Part shown: positions 13,601-25,299 of the stretch, piece after piece
Position numbering within the stretch: the stretch's first letter is position 1
How the letters are laid out: every line of letters begins with the position of its first letter
Source: Nosema muscidifuracis
Lineage: Eukaryota > Microsporidia > Nosematidae
Assembly (NCBI GenBank): GCA_028335825.1
Contig: JAIOKI010000003.1
Span: 1 to 64,000, forward strand
Reading direction: 5' to 3'
Length of the DNA: 64,000 nucleotides
The notes under the pieces: model-generated
Told to the model about the DNA's origin: nothing
Seen by the model: only the letters and a program-made list of their open reading frames with translations
Databases searched by the model: none
Made by a program: the position numbers and the translations under genes

Positions 13601-14686
13601 ACTCCAGAAAACCTTAATATATACATTAGTAGAACACTCACCATATTAGATACAACAAGTGAAGATGTATCAATTGAGAAATCTATAAAATATAAATAAG
13701 TTTAATTATTTCTAAATTAATTTATATATAACTAATCATATATTATAAACTCTTACTAAAAATCTAATTTTTATAATTTTATTCTTTTGAAAAGATGATC
13801 TATATAATATTATAAGAAATAGATATAGCCCATCACTATATAGAAAATTTTATAATATTATATTGACATACTAAATATTATTTAAATTATACTTTCTTAA
13901 TGTTTATTGTGGAGATTTAAGTCAGATTAAACATATTGATTTTAATATTCTAGATTAAACTTTTTTGTTCTCAGAACAAGTATGTAATTTTATTATTATG
14001 GTTAACAATATATAAATGTCAAATTTTAAACTTTTTATATATATAGATACTATTTCGTTAAAAGATTAATTCACATATGTCTGTATCTTCCACAGTAAAG
14101 AAGTATTGGTCGAGAATAAATATCTAAACATGTAAGAAAATAATTTCAATTTATAAATCAATGACATTATGAATCAGTCAATCTTTAATTTTCTAGCTTA
14201 AATGAATATACTCATACTAAATATAAAAAATTATCCTTATATCTTTGAACAACAAACTTTTAATGTTAAATAATTATATAATGAATGATCATCTACTGAC
14301 GTATTTTGGCTAATAGAAGTGTTGATAAATAAATGAAATACATCAATGATATAATAAAATTACTAAAATTTATTGAGATGAATCATAGTGAAGATATTAC
14401 TAATAGATTTTCATATCACAAATATAATATCAAAGAGATATAATAATAAAGACTTAAGAAGAAATCAATAAAGGTAAGTTTTTAGATGATACCTTTGAGT
14501 GTGTATTAAGTAAATACTTTTTGTATTTTTTATATCATTAAATAATTTCATAATTCTAGAATATTATATTTATTCAATATATTTCTTTAACTTTCAATGA
14601 TATCATGATTTAAAATAATTATTATCCTTCTTACTTTTTTAATATTTAATGATGTGGTTATTAGTAAAAATATTAAGTCTAATTAT
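10681..14686. other. Long AT-rich desert with one faint coding trace
   Basis: About 4 kb without a gene. A coding-like patch at about 13560-13700 on the plus strand (FRSNLNTPENLNIYISRTLT and following residues) stays open for about 40 codons but has no start and no family. Everything else is drifted A/T sequence. Confidence 0.5.
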
Positions 14687-15607
14687 TTAATAATAATATT
14701 TTGGAAGGTCTTTACAAATATATCTATATACAATCACAATTAAATTATAAGTTATTATAGCCATCATACTAAATATCATTATAAACATTATCCAATTTGT
14801 TCTACATATATTTAAAGATAAAGACAGGATATATAAATAACAGATATAACTAGAGAATACAAATATCTCCTTCAAAGATAATCTACTCAAAATTCCAACA
14901 ATAAATCCTAAAATAAATAATGATAATATTATTAACATGTATATATTCCATAATATAGATATCTGTACAACTCCAACTAATAGTATAAATAACATGTCGA
15001 TCTTTGGATTGAATTTTTCTTTTTGACTTATACTTCTATTAAGTAAAGTCATAAATATATAAAAAACGAATAATACGTTTAATATACATAACAAATATAT
15101 ATTCTCTAATTCTATACAGTAAATTATCATATAACTACTAATAGAATAATTTAAAGCTATAAATGATACAATATTCATGCATCTTCTCAATTCATCAGTA
15201 TCTCCTATTTTCCTAATTAACATAAGACTTTTAGGAATTAAAGATAAGATGAAAATCACTGTTGATGTATTTACAACTACAATCAGAAATTTATAAGGTA
15301 TCATATGCAATAATAAAAATCCTATTAAATTAAGAGCAACTATAGTAATAAAACTAAGAATATTTATATGATTACATAAAGAGATAAAGCCAAAATGATA
15401 CCTTATCGAAGTCAATAAAGATATTGATATATCTCCATATAAATCATAAAAAGATCTACTTGTATTATTACGAAGTAATTTGTATGCACTATTAATAGTA
15501 TATGCATTACAATTACTGTTGCTTACCTTAATGATATTGCAGTATGCCTTTTTAATTTCATCTTGAGTGGCATTTTTGTTGCATTTTAGAATATCATATA
15601 GCTGCAT
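14687..15607 (-). CDS. DnaJ-like multi-pass membrane protein lacking the HPD motif
   Basis: A 306-residue protein. Residues 3-58 form a J-domain: LYDILKCNKNATQDEIKKAY matches the first two helices and INSAYKLLRNNTSRSFYDLYG matches the third and fourth. The loop that should read HPD, needed to stimulate Hsp70 ATPase, reads VSNSN at about residues 28-32. Canonical Hsp70 activation is therefore doubtful. From about residue 75 to 300 there are six to eight hydrophobic segments, consistent with an integral membrane protein, perhaps of the ER; that location is inference. The start is supported by ACCC a few bases upstream. It is a stand-alone gene. Degenerate J-like proteins are known in many eukaryotes and often act as scaffolds. 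The role here is unknown. Confidence 0.8.
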   Translation of the reverse strand: MQLYDILKCNKNATQDEIKKAYCNIIKVSNSNCNAYTINSAYKLLRNNTSRSFYDLYGDISISLLTSIRYHFGFISLCNHINILSFITIVALNLIGFLLLHMIPYKFLIVVVNTSTVIFILSLIPKSLMLIRKIGDTDELRRCMNIVSFIALNYSISSYMIIYCIELENIYLLCILNVLFVFYIFMTLLNRSISQKEKFNPKIDMLFILLVGVVQISILWNIYMLIILSLFILGFIVGILSRLSLKEIFVFSSYICYLYILSLSLNICRTNWIMFIMIFSMMAIITYNLIVIVYRYICKDLPKYYY

Positions 15608-15618
15608 TAAGGGTAAGC
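15608..15618 (-). promoter_or_regulatory. ACCC start-proximal motif
   Basis: On the minus strand GCTTACCCTTA directly precedes the ATG at 15607. It is the CCC form of the motif seen elsewhere in the window, here without the long T-run. Confidence 0.5.
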
Positions 15619-17235
15619 ATCAATGAAATTATTTATAGAATAAATATCAATTTGTTTATTTTTAATTTGTTGTTATTTACAAATTTATTAATTATTATCT
15701 AAATTTCAGATCGATATATCTCTTATGATAAAGAGAAGTTTAATGAAACAATATTATCAAAATTCATATTTTTAATTATGATCTTTTATATTAAAATATT
15801 AAATAAATTAATTACATAATAATTTAAAAAATACGTACAAATTAGATATATATTAATGATTTTTAAAATAAAAAGCATTTACTTTTTTTTTAAATATTAT
15901 AACTAATATTAATCTTATGTAAGAACAATGAATACATGATATACTATCAAATGATTCATTAATAAATTATAATAAAAATATATTTCTACGACATTTATTA
16001 ATTGTTATATAAAATTTAATCTTCATTATTATACAAATATAGTTATGATCACAAGTTGCATAAATAGAATTTTAGACTTATAAATATATTTTCTATTTTA
16101 AGTGTATACCAGTATCTTATTCTTTATAATTTTTTAGATTATTTCACTTCTCGTTTTGAGTAATTCTGATAAATATATTCTGCATTCATATTTCAACGAT
16201 ATGCTCTCAAGAATCTAGTTATATTTTTAATTATGTATTTATTTAAGTCTCAATTATATACTAAATCTGTACATGTTAATAATCTCTTGATACTAGTTGG
16301 TTTTAAATGATCACGACGAGTTGGGAAAAAAATTTACAATTTTTTAATTTGAAACAGATATATTGAATTTAAAGATATTGATTTTTATTTATGAGCTGAT
16401 ATTAAAATGCTACTTATCTATTTTGAAAAGCGAAAATAGTACAGTATAAATATGATTTAATAACGAAACATTTTTATAAGTTTTATATGAAATTCTATTA
16501 ATCTCAATGATGAATAAACCAGTAATTCACTTTTTTATATGTTTCATTATTACAAATCTCTTTATCTAATTCAGTAGCTTATTTTCTATAAATTAAACAT
16601 AAGATATAAGATTTCTTGTATCAATCAATTTCCAAAATAAATTATATTCTTTTATATCTAACCTAATTATCTATATATTATTTAAAAATTAAATATCTTC
16701 AAAAAAAGTTAACTTTCATTTCTACTCTATATTACATAAAATATATTTCAATTTATAATCAAAATTATACAGCTTAATTAAACATTAATTTTTTCATATT
16801 TCAAAGAATGTATTGTAATAACATCAGATTTTTATTTTTAAAAAATTAATGAATTACTAGATTTTAAAAATAATTATTTTATTGTCTTATATATTAAAGA
16901 AAAGACTCATTATAAATCATTTTATATATTATTAAAAATAATGTGAATTATACTAGAATAAATTAGATTATATATATCATTTTTATATTTAACTGAACAA
17001 TATGTTAGATAAAGTAATACTATATATAAGTTGATATAAGAAGAAAACTTAATGTAAGATATAAATTTTTGAGAAATTACATCATTATATTAAATCCTCA
17101 ATTTATAGTAAATTTAAATAATTATCCATTATAAACTAATCTATATACCATGTCCAGATTTGTCATCTAAAAAAGATATTTTTAAAATAGTAAATTAAAT
17201 TTAAAAATTTTAATGTTAAACATTATAACTATATT
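15619..17235. other. AT-rich gap between divergent genes
   Basis: About 1.6 kb separating the minus-strand DnaJ-like gene from the plus-strand hydrolase gene. No frame, RNA gene or repeat was recognised. Confidence 0.6.
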
Positions 17236-17241
17236 ACCCAT
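17236..17241 (+). promoter_or_regulatory. ACCC start-proximal motif
   Basis: TTACCCAT precedes the ATG of the hydrolase gene at 17242, in the position typical of microsporidian CCC-like start motifs. Confidence 0.5.
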
Positions 17242-17988
17242 ATGAAAAAAATAAATAGATTTTTTATATTTGTTATAAATTTATTATTTATTTCAAACTT
17301 TACATTGTTTGTTATACAACGTAAAATACTCTTTACAATGAAGAGACCTGTAGTCATGGAAGTACATACTATTTATAACAATATTGATATCTATTTGTTT
17401 GATAAAAATAGTTCTACAGATATCATATTCTTCCATGGTTCAATCATTTCAGGTGTTATTTATAAAAAGTTGTTGCAAGATATGGCTGATAAAACTAACC
17501 ATAATGTTTTATCATTCAATATGAGGGGTGTATTTAATTCTAGAGGTGTACCATCAGAAAAAGGAATACGAAATGAAGTCAATTTATTTTCTGATTTTGT
17601 AAAGAAAAGGGGTAAAAAATTAATAGTTTTTGGCCAATCACTTGGTTGTTGTTTAGCTATCCAATTTAGTAGACTGATGAAATGTAAAAAAGTTATTTTA
17701 GAGAATCCTTTTATTGATTATAAATCAGTTATTAAGTATAAATTTTATTCTTCTATATTTTCATATCTAGTAGTAGATACATGGAAGAATACAGATATCA
17801 AATATTTAGAAAATGTCTTATTTCTCTTAAGTGATAAAGATACTCTTATAAATAATTCAGAAGGTCTACAGTTGGCTAATATAGCACATAATAGTTCTAT
17901 ACAATATTTGAAAGAAAGTACTCATTTTGATGCTGCTAGAAATCCAGAGTATTATTCTTTTATAATATCATACCTCAATAAAATATAA
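17242..17988 (+). CDS. Alpha/beta hydrolase, BEM46/ABHD13-like, membrane-anchored
   Basis: A 248-residue serine hydrolase. Residues 7-25 are hydrophobic and probably form an N-terminal signal-anchor. FFHG at 63-66 is the oxyanion-hole strand-loop. RGVFNSRGVPSEKG at 95-108 corresponds to the family's RG..S.G..SE.G region. The nucleophile elbow is GQSLG at 131-135, with Ser133. Asp200 in SDKD and His228 in THF complete a plausible triad. These are the hallmarks of the BEM46/ABHD13/ABHD17 group, whose members are anchored to membranes. The substrate is unknown; depalmitoylation or ester hydrolysis are possibilities from the wider group. The length is somewhat short for the family but all catalytic elements are present, so the gene looks functional. 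It stands alone, with a CCC-type motif at its start. Confidence 0.9.
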   Translation: MKKINRFFIFVINLLFISNFTLFVIQRKILFTMKRPVVMEVHTIYNNIDIYLFDKNSSTDIIFFHGSIISGVIYKKLLQDMADKTNHNVLSFNMRGVFNSRGVPSEKGIRNEVNLFSDFVKKRGKKLIVFGQSLGCCLAIQFSRLMKCKKVILENPFIDYKSVIKYKFYSSIFSYLVVDTWKNTDIKYLENVLFLLSDKDTLINNSEGLQLANIAHNSSIQYLKESTHFDAARNPEYYSFIISYLNKI

Positions 17989-18340
17989 TTTTATATTAAT
18001 ATCACATATAACAGAGGGTTAACAATATTTTTACAATATAAACAAATAGTCAAGATAAATATAAATTACAGAAAATAGATCAATTATATAAATAGAAGTA
18101 TTTGAGAAAAATATCAACTTATATAATTATTTAATTAAAAAACTTTTGAATTATTTATTAACCATCTAATTCTATTTATTGATATAATGACTTAAACATT
18201 GAATATATTTTAATCTTAAACAAATCATAATTGTATCATTTAAATTTACATGATTTTTTTGAATAATTATCAATTTTGTTCTAAAACAGTTTGTTTGTTC
18301 ATAATAAGTATAAAATAATTCTCTTGTATGAACAATTAAA

Positions 18341-18770
18341 ATGACATCATCATATGTTCTTAAACTCACAGTTGAAGAAAATGAAACATTATTACTAGCT
18401 GATCAATATTCTACTAATGGAGATGTTATTACATTAAATATGTAGTTTTAATACTCAACTATCTAGTAGTGCTACATTCACTATTAATTAGTACTTGTTA
18501 TCTAAATTATATAACATATAGTACTTAGGAGAATTACAAATTTTATAGAAATAGTATGGGTAAAAAATTAAATGTAGTAGAAGGATCAAATAATGCTAAA
18601 GATAAAGTTAAAATTGACGTAAAAGATACAAAGAATAGTGGTGAAAATGACATTTCAAAAACTATAGATACAGTTTAAGTTGACATAGAAAAAAAATAAA
18701 GATACTAATATTTTAGAAGGAACAAATGTTATTGTTGAAAATTATGGGTGGATGAAATCAAGATAATATA
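18341..18770 (+). pseudogene. Decayed gene remnant, two short frames
   Basis: A 34-codon frame starts at ATG 18341 (MTSSYVLKLTVEENETLLLA and onward) and ends in a stop. A second frame of about 40 codons starts at 18556 (MGKKLNVVEGSN and onward) and is lysine-, aspartate- and asparagine-rich. After it a VEGSN-like phrase seems to recur as LEGTNVIVEN near 18715-18740, suggesting short internal repeats in the ancestor. The composition is clearly coding-like compared with the flanks, and no intact frame joins the parts. No family is recognised. It lies just downstream of the hydrolase gene on the same strand. Confidence 0.4.
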
Positions 18771-21208
18771 ACAAAAATAAAACCTAAAAAATACATCAAT
18801 CATTTAACTTTAATATTGTTAGTATCAAAGAAAGGTGATTTAGAATATGGTTATAACTATTCAAAGTCTATCATTATAATAACAGAAATAGGGAAGAGAA
18901 ATAATCTTTTAAAAATAATGAGTGAAACATTTCTACAATAAACTATATATATATAATATTTAAGTTTTATTATTTTAATTTATCTTCTTAATTCTTGTAT
19001 GAGTAAAAAAATGATATTAAATTTATTTCATTATAATCTTCTTAAATTGATCTTTTAAATATAAATTATTAATTATTTTTATCATTAATTTACTTAATAT
19101 TATTTTTAATTAAATATCTATATGATAAATTTATTAGTATGAATATTTGATTAATAAGATGTTAATTTCAAAACACATAAATAATTCTTTAGTCAGTATT
19201 TTAATGTTTAAATAAATTAATAAAATTATTAAATAATAAATGTTTGTGTAATTATTTGACAATACAACATTTATTAACAAGATTATGTCTAGTAGTAGGA
19301 TAAAAATATTTTCTAATAATTTTTTTATAAAAATGACCCTTCATTTACTTTCTCTTTACAATTGTTATAATTATAGATTAGAGACTCATACAAAGAATAT
19401 AAAATAACTGATAATTTGAAAGATACTTTTTTATGCTTTTAAGATAAATATATAAAGTGAAATATTCTTGTTGAAAATATATCATTTCTCATATAATATA
19501 TAACTATATTTTTACACAAATACTAGAATAGTATCATTCTTCACATCTAAATATCAAGATAATTTACAGACTTTTTCGAGATATTCCTTTGTCACATTGG
19601 ATATTCAAATAAGAATATAGAGAAGAGTTTTAATTTTTAATTATTTCCTCTACTTAAGAAATTCACTATTAAATATGTAAGTGACAAACTTTAACATTCT
19701 TTATAAAAATTTCTAGTATATGCATAATATTGAATATTCTATAAATTTAAGAGATGTTATACTTCACCTGATATTATCCTATGTGTCTCTACTCTATACC
19801 ATTATTAGATGATATTAAAATTATTATTAATAACCATCTCATGATAAAGTAGATAGATGATTCAATAAAATATTAGATTTGTTAATCGAACCTTTGATTA
19901 GATTAGAAGTAATTTTTTAGTATAATCCTATTTATTTTGTTTCATACTATATTGTAGATTCAAAATCATTAATATCTTTATCTTAATATTAACCATGTTG
20001 AAATATAATGGTGTCTTTATATTAAGAAAATATTGTTATTGTTCATATCTTTATTTTTTATTTGTTTAATTGAATTATATCATATATATTAAATGCCCTT
20101 CAGTTCACAACTTCTTCTTTCTTATTTTCAATAGAGTTTCATCTTCTTACATTGGTTTTTATGAAATTTATATTTTAAGACAAATAATAGAATTCTTTAC
20201 ATTGAAGATAATGTAATCTTATTTTTAGAATTCATCTAAATGAAAATATTACAGATGATTAAATAAATTATGTTTCGAATAATTTCAAATTTAAAATTAT
20301 TATTATAATAATAATTAGATTGATCATAAATTAATTTGTAATTCTTTTTTAATAATAGAAATAAACTAAAAAACATAACTTAGATTAATAAATAAAAGCA
20401 TTAACACAAATATGCAGAAACTTATAAAATATTGATTTATATGTTATATACAAATGAATCTAAAAAGTTGATAAGAAATAAAAGACTTTGTAAATTTACA
20501 AAAATATCAATATGAAATGAAAGAATTTTGTTTATAAAAATAAATAGTTCAAACAATTTTACTGATTTATGTAACATGAAAGTATTATTTACACTAATAA
20601 TATTTAAATTATTTTTTATTTAAATGATAAATTAACCATCTTCTATGTTCATAAAATAAGCTACTAGTCATAGAAATATTATTTTATATTTTCTTTTACT
20701 CATATGAAATTCAATCTTTAATTGAGCTATTTTCTGATTTTTGACATCATATTCTGTTTTTATGTTTTCTAATTTATCTACATCTATACATATTGTAAAT
20801 TTTTTATTATATCATCCTAATTTATATAAAGAATATTATTTTGTATTTTAGTGTATTTATCAATAAAAATTATTTAGTTGAAAACATTCTCATATATTTG
20901 ATCTAGATTAACAAAAGATAATTAAAGTTTTAATTTATTATTATTGTATTTGAAATTAATTTTATAATATTATATATTAGAAAAGCTTATCATTAATTGA
21001 AAAATCTTCGATCATTTAAATACATGAAAATTGAATTAATTTTTTCTATTTATATTAATACAATTATGTATATAAAAAAGTATTATTTCAATGTTTTTTC
21101 TGTAATAAATTGATAGTTTTCAGAATTTGATTATTGAAAGAAATTAATATATTTTAATTAAGTGATTAATTAAAAGAATTACATAAATTTGTATATTTTA
21201 TATCCATA
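18771..21208. other. AT-rich desert
   Basis: About 2.4 kb with no gene recognised on either strand. Confidence 0.6.
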
Positions 21209-22537
21209 ATGTATTTGATAACTTTATACTTCTTGATTATATTTAGTACTAGAAATTGTTCTGATGAGATGTATGTGACAAAAGAGATCCTTCCGAGTAA
21301 AGATTATATACTCATTGATTTAGGATCTCTAGATGAATCTGATTTTATTACTGATAAGATAGATAATTATGAAAATAATTCAGTTATACGCTATGAGATA
21401 TTAGAAAGTTACAATGTTATTGATGATTATCTTTCTTTAAATACATATATTGACAATCTTGATCCAAATGTAGATAACAATTCTGTTACTTTACCAAATC
21501 AATCTTATGAGAACAAAACAGTTAATCTTTCAAATTTTAATAACACAAATATTATTCCAATAGATGAGTTTATTAAGTTCAATAAGATTATATGTATGTT
21601 TCATAATGATATAGAACAAATCAAATTACAGTTAAAATATTTATTGAATTTAATAAACACTAAGAATAATTTTTATGTAGTTTATAAAGATATATTATTA
21701 AATTCAATGAAGAACCATAAGTTTTTACCAAAAATCTTTCATATTGATAGATTTGATAATACTGATGATATTTATGATAGTATTGATTTAATATTTAAAT
21801 ATATGAACTTTATGAAAGAATTTGATTTTAGTAAATTTAATCTATCACATTTCTGCAACTTTGATGGTAAAAATGAATTATACCGAATCATTATTAAATT
21901 TACAACCATGGATAAATTCAACTTATCTATTTTTTCATTTAGTAAATATAACGTCTCATTTTTAGATAAAATAACAAAAGATGTTTATCAAGAAATGAAT
22001 GATAAGAAAATATCTAAAGAAAAATTAATTTCATGTATAATAGAAAGTATAAATAATATTGAAGACTCTTTAGACAAAATTATACTTTACAAATGTTTTT
22101 TCGATATTCTTATAAAGAATAATATTTATTGTTTAATTAGACTTTTACTTCATATAATAATGTATTATAGAGAGGGTAAAGTTTATTTAATTAATACTAA
22201 TATTTATTTTTTATTCGACAGATTATCATATTTAATTATATGTTGTAATACTCAGTTGAATATAAATCTAAAATGTATTTTAAAATATAAAAATAATAAA
22301 ATTTTAAAATTGTATTCAGATTACTATCTAACAAAATCAAAAGATTTATTAAGAGAAAATATCGAAATCTATGGATTAATTTTAAATTTGATAAATGAAA
22401 ATCAAACAAATGATTATCGTAACCTATATGATATAGTAATTAATATTAATTTCTACAACAATATAGCAATTAAATTTATGTCAAACATGATAATGCAAGG
22501 TGTAATAAAGATATTAGAAGATAATAAAATACTTTAA
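21209..22537 (+). CDS. Secreted 442-residue protein, unknown family
   Basis: The longest intact frame in the window. Residues 1-16 (MYLITLYFLIIFSTRN) form a signal peptide. The next 120 residues are acidic and rich in Asp, Asn and Ser, with several N-glycosylation-type sequons (for example NKT and NNT). From about residue 125 the chain becomes a predicted mostly helical, Ile/Leu/Lys/Asn-rich body with scattered cysteines and no clear transmembrane segment. A CC pair occurs in CATCC-free form as TATCC just before the ATG, a weak version of the local start motif. It is isolated, with deserts on both sides. Secretion is inferred from the signal peptide. I recognise no domain. A large lineage-specific secreted protein, possibly host-directed, is the best guess. 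Confidence 0.75.
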   Translation: MYLITLYFLIIFSTRNCSDEMYVTKEILPSKDYILIDLGSLDESDFITDKIDNYENNSVIRYEILESYNVIDDYLSLNTYIDNLDPNVDNNSVTLPNQSYENKTVNLSNFNNTNIIPIDEFIKFNKIICMFHNDIEQIKLQLKYLLNLINTKNNFYVVYKDILLNSMKNHKFLPKIFHIDRFDNTDDIYDSIDLIFKYMNFMKEFDFSKFNLSHFCNFDGKNELYRIIIKFTTMDKFNLSIFSFSKYNVSFLDKITKDVYQEMNDKKISKEKLISCIIESINNIEDSLDKIILYKCFFDILIKNNIYCLIRLLLHIIMYYREGKVYLINTNIYFLFDRLSYLIICCNTQLNINLKCILKYKNNKILKLYSDYYLTKSKDLLRENIEIYGLILNLINENQTNDYRNLYDIVININFYNNIAIKFMSNMIMQGVIKILEDNKIL

Positions 22538-24900
22538 TTGATGATTTTGTAGTTCTATAGTTATTATCATATTACTTTAATATCAATCAATTATTGATTA
22601 TTTTTAATTTTTCAAATAACACAAAATAGATTTAATTCATTATTATCAACTATCTATTATTATATATGGTTGAAATATTTAGAAATAAATTCATTATGGT
22701 ACTGCTTTGAATTCATCCAGTGGCGAAGATTGATCCAAGTATATTTCAAAATATAAGGTATTTTTAAGCATAGAAGAATCCCATGATAATTAATGTTAAT
22801 GTTCTATATCTCATCTTCTTGTTTCAAATAAATGCTTGTGATTTTAAAGTATTAGAATAATTCCGTTATTTTTATCTTTCTTTTGTTGTTATATACTTTC
22901 TCATAGTTAAGAGTCTAATTTAATAAACAAAATTAAAGATAAAAATAAATTCGGTAATATCATAATTTAATATAGCTAATAAATCTTATTACTCTGATGA
23001 AATATTAAGTTCTAACAATTGAATATATTCATAATATAGATTATTTGATTCTATTTCTTTTACTTATTATAAATAATAATAAACTTTTAATATTAACATA
23101 TATAGAATTAATAATTTATAAATATCTGTAAGCTACTATATTTTAAACTAATTATATAATTAACTTCTTTGAAATTAAGAAAAAACAGAAATCTAATCAT
23201 CTTTGACATAATAACATATTTTTCTTCTTTGCTTGTATGGAGAAATATTTACTCAAAGAATAACGAATCAATATAAAACACGAACACAAATTAGTCTTCT
23301 ACAATAATAACATGAGTTGTCTCTATATATCATTTAATAACACTAACTAACTCTGATATAATCTTCTTTAATTATCTCATTGATTGTATGTTACAGTTTT
23401 TGTTTATGTAAATGAAAGTAAAAATACATTACTATATTGTATAAATCTAATAATTTTATGTAATTCAGTGTTTCTTTTATAGATGATTTTTTTTGGACTT
23501 TTATTCTAATGAAATAGATATTATAAATAGTAAAAATTTTTATTTTATAGCCTTGTATCATTAATATTTTGTCTTTTAAATATACTTTTTTATTTGAATC
23601 TATCAAATTATTATATTGAGAATCATCACTTTTGATGCATGTTAATATTTCTTTCTAGGTTGCTTAAACAAATATCTTAGTATGAAAAAAACAATTTTCT
23701 ATTAGATAGTCTAATCAAAACTGTCTTTTAATGTAGATATATTTTTTAATTATTTATATATTATAATTCATTAGTAATAAATAATATTTAGTAAATGTTT
23801 AAGAGTATACGTGAAAAAATAACTTTTTATTTCCAGAGATTTAATATTAACCATCTTAAAATTTTATTTAGAATATATCTATAAGTGTTGAACTGATCAA
23901 AACTGTGGTCGAGTAGAAAATTAAGTTCTTATGTAAATTAACTCTTCAACATTTCTTTTTTAGTATTATTTATATTTATACATGTCAATAAAATACTTTT
24001 GTAAACTTTATATAAAACTTATAAATTTGCTATATTTCTCAATCAATATATTGATCCACCATATTAACTACTTATCTAATAATTTTTGTAAAATGTATGG
24101 TATTTGTGCTTTAAACTGACAAAGTATAAATTTATTCTTTAATGAGTATCTTATCAATTCTATTGCAAAGATTTCATATATAAATAATTATAAAAAGGTT
24201 TGCTTTAACCAGAGCATAGCATCATCATAATTTTTTACAAAATAGAAGGCAATTAATCTTTAAGGTCTTATTTTATAGATTCTTTGGAATATTCAAAATG
24301 ATATTCACATTTTTATAAGCTGCGAAATATATTAATTCCATTCTTTAAATTTAAAAATCAATGATATTACATAACTTAATACAATTATATGTTAAATATA
24401 TTTTTCCGTTTTCTAAAACTCTAAAGCAAATATAGTCTAAAAAAAGATAAATGATATCTAAAGGGGTTAAAAAATATTATTTACATCAAAATAAAATAAA
24501 TTTTAGTTTATCATACAATTATATGTATTGTCTCTAAACGAATATTAAATTCAATTTCTATAAATTTTATTTTAAGTAGTCTAAATTAAATTTTAATTAT
24601 ATCTATCTCGTTTTTCTTAATATGATTGTATATATGTTGTTAGACAAAAATACATTTAATTTTACTTGTGTTTGTAAATTAAAAATATTAACTTAATAAA
24701 TTTTATTCTTAAATTAAACCTCCACTTTTTAATTAAATTTAATATTCTAATCTATTAAAGTACTTAAAATATTATATATATTTTGAGATTAAATTTCAAT
24801 AATTGAATTATAGTTAAATACTTATTTCATATTTTAATTCTAGTTTCGATTATTTAAAAATGTCGAAATATAAATACAATATACTAGTTAATCACACTAC
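22538..24900. other. AT-rich gap with faint mixed-composition patches
   Basis: No intact gene. A 71-codon minus-strand frame at about 23391-23606 is probably chance, because it lacks the start motif. A less AT-rich patch at about 24200-24300 may be transposase debris but cannot be assigned. Confidence 0.5.
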
Positions 24901-24959
24901 ATCAATGTATAAAAATAAGTTAATAATTATATTGTATGTGTTCACTTGAGATAGATTAA

Positions 24960-25220
24960 TAACAAACTTTGAACGATGATATAGAAAAAAACTAAAGATA
25001 GATGATTAGACTTAGAAATTATACAGATAAAAGTCATCAAGATGATTTAATAGAGATCAACACTTATAAGCATCAGAAGAGCAAGTTATAAGGATTTTAG
25101 TACTAATAAGAAGAAATTTAGGATAAAAGAAGCTTTAAATTTGAGAGGGTTGATAAAGTGATTCTATATCTAAATGAATACAATTTATCTGCTGAAAAAT
25201 AATTAAAATTGTTAATTCAT
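24960..25220 (+). pseudogene. Coding-like remnant, unknown
   Basis: A purine-rich plus-strand patch gives charged peptide such as NYTDKSHQDDLIEINTYKHQ and, in another frame, VDKVILYLNEYNLSAEK. It lies directly upstream of the MULE-like relic. It may be a separate dead gene or a piece of another mobile element. No family is assigned. Confidence 0.25.
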
Positions 25221-25299
25221 TTTGTAAAAAAACAAAATAATTAATGTCTAAAAGTGATCATAATTTATTATTCAAGTTCAATTATAATAATTAATATAT

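Noticed and set aside
18172-18369. Minus-strand frame of 65 codons
   Set aside because: It starts with GTG, lacks the start motif and overlaps the better coding-like plus-strand remnant at 18341. Probably a shadow.
23391-23606. Minus-strand frame of 71 codons
   Set aside because: No start motif, low complexity and Ile/Lys/Tyr-rich, as expected from random AT-rich DNA.
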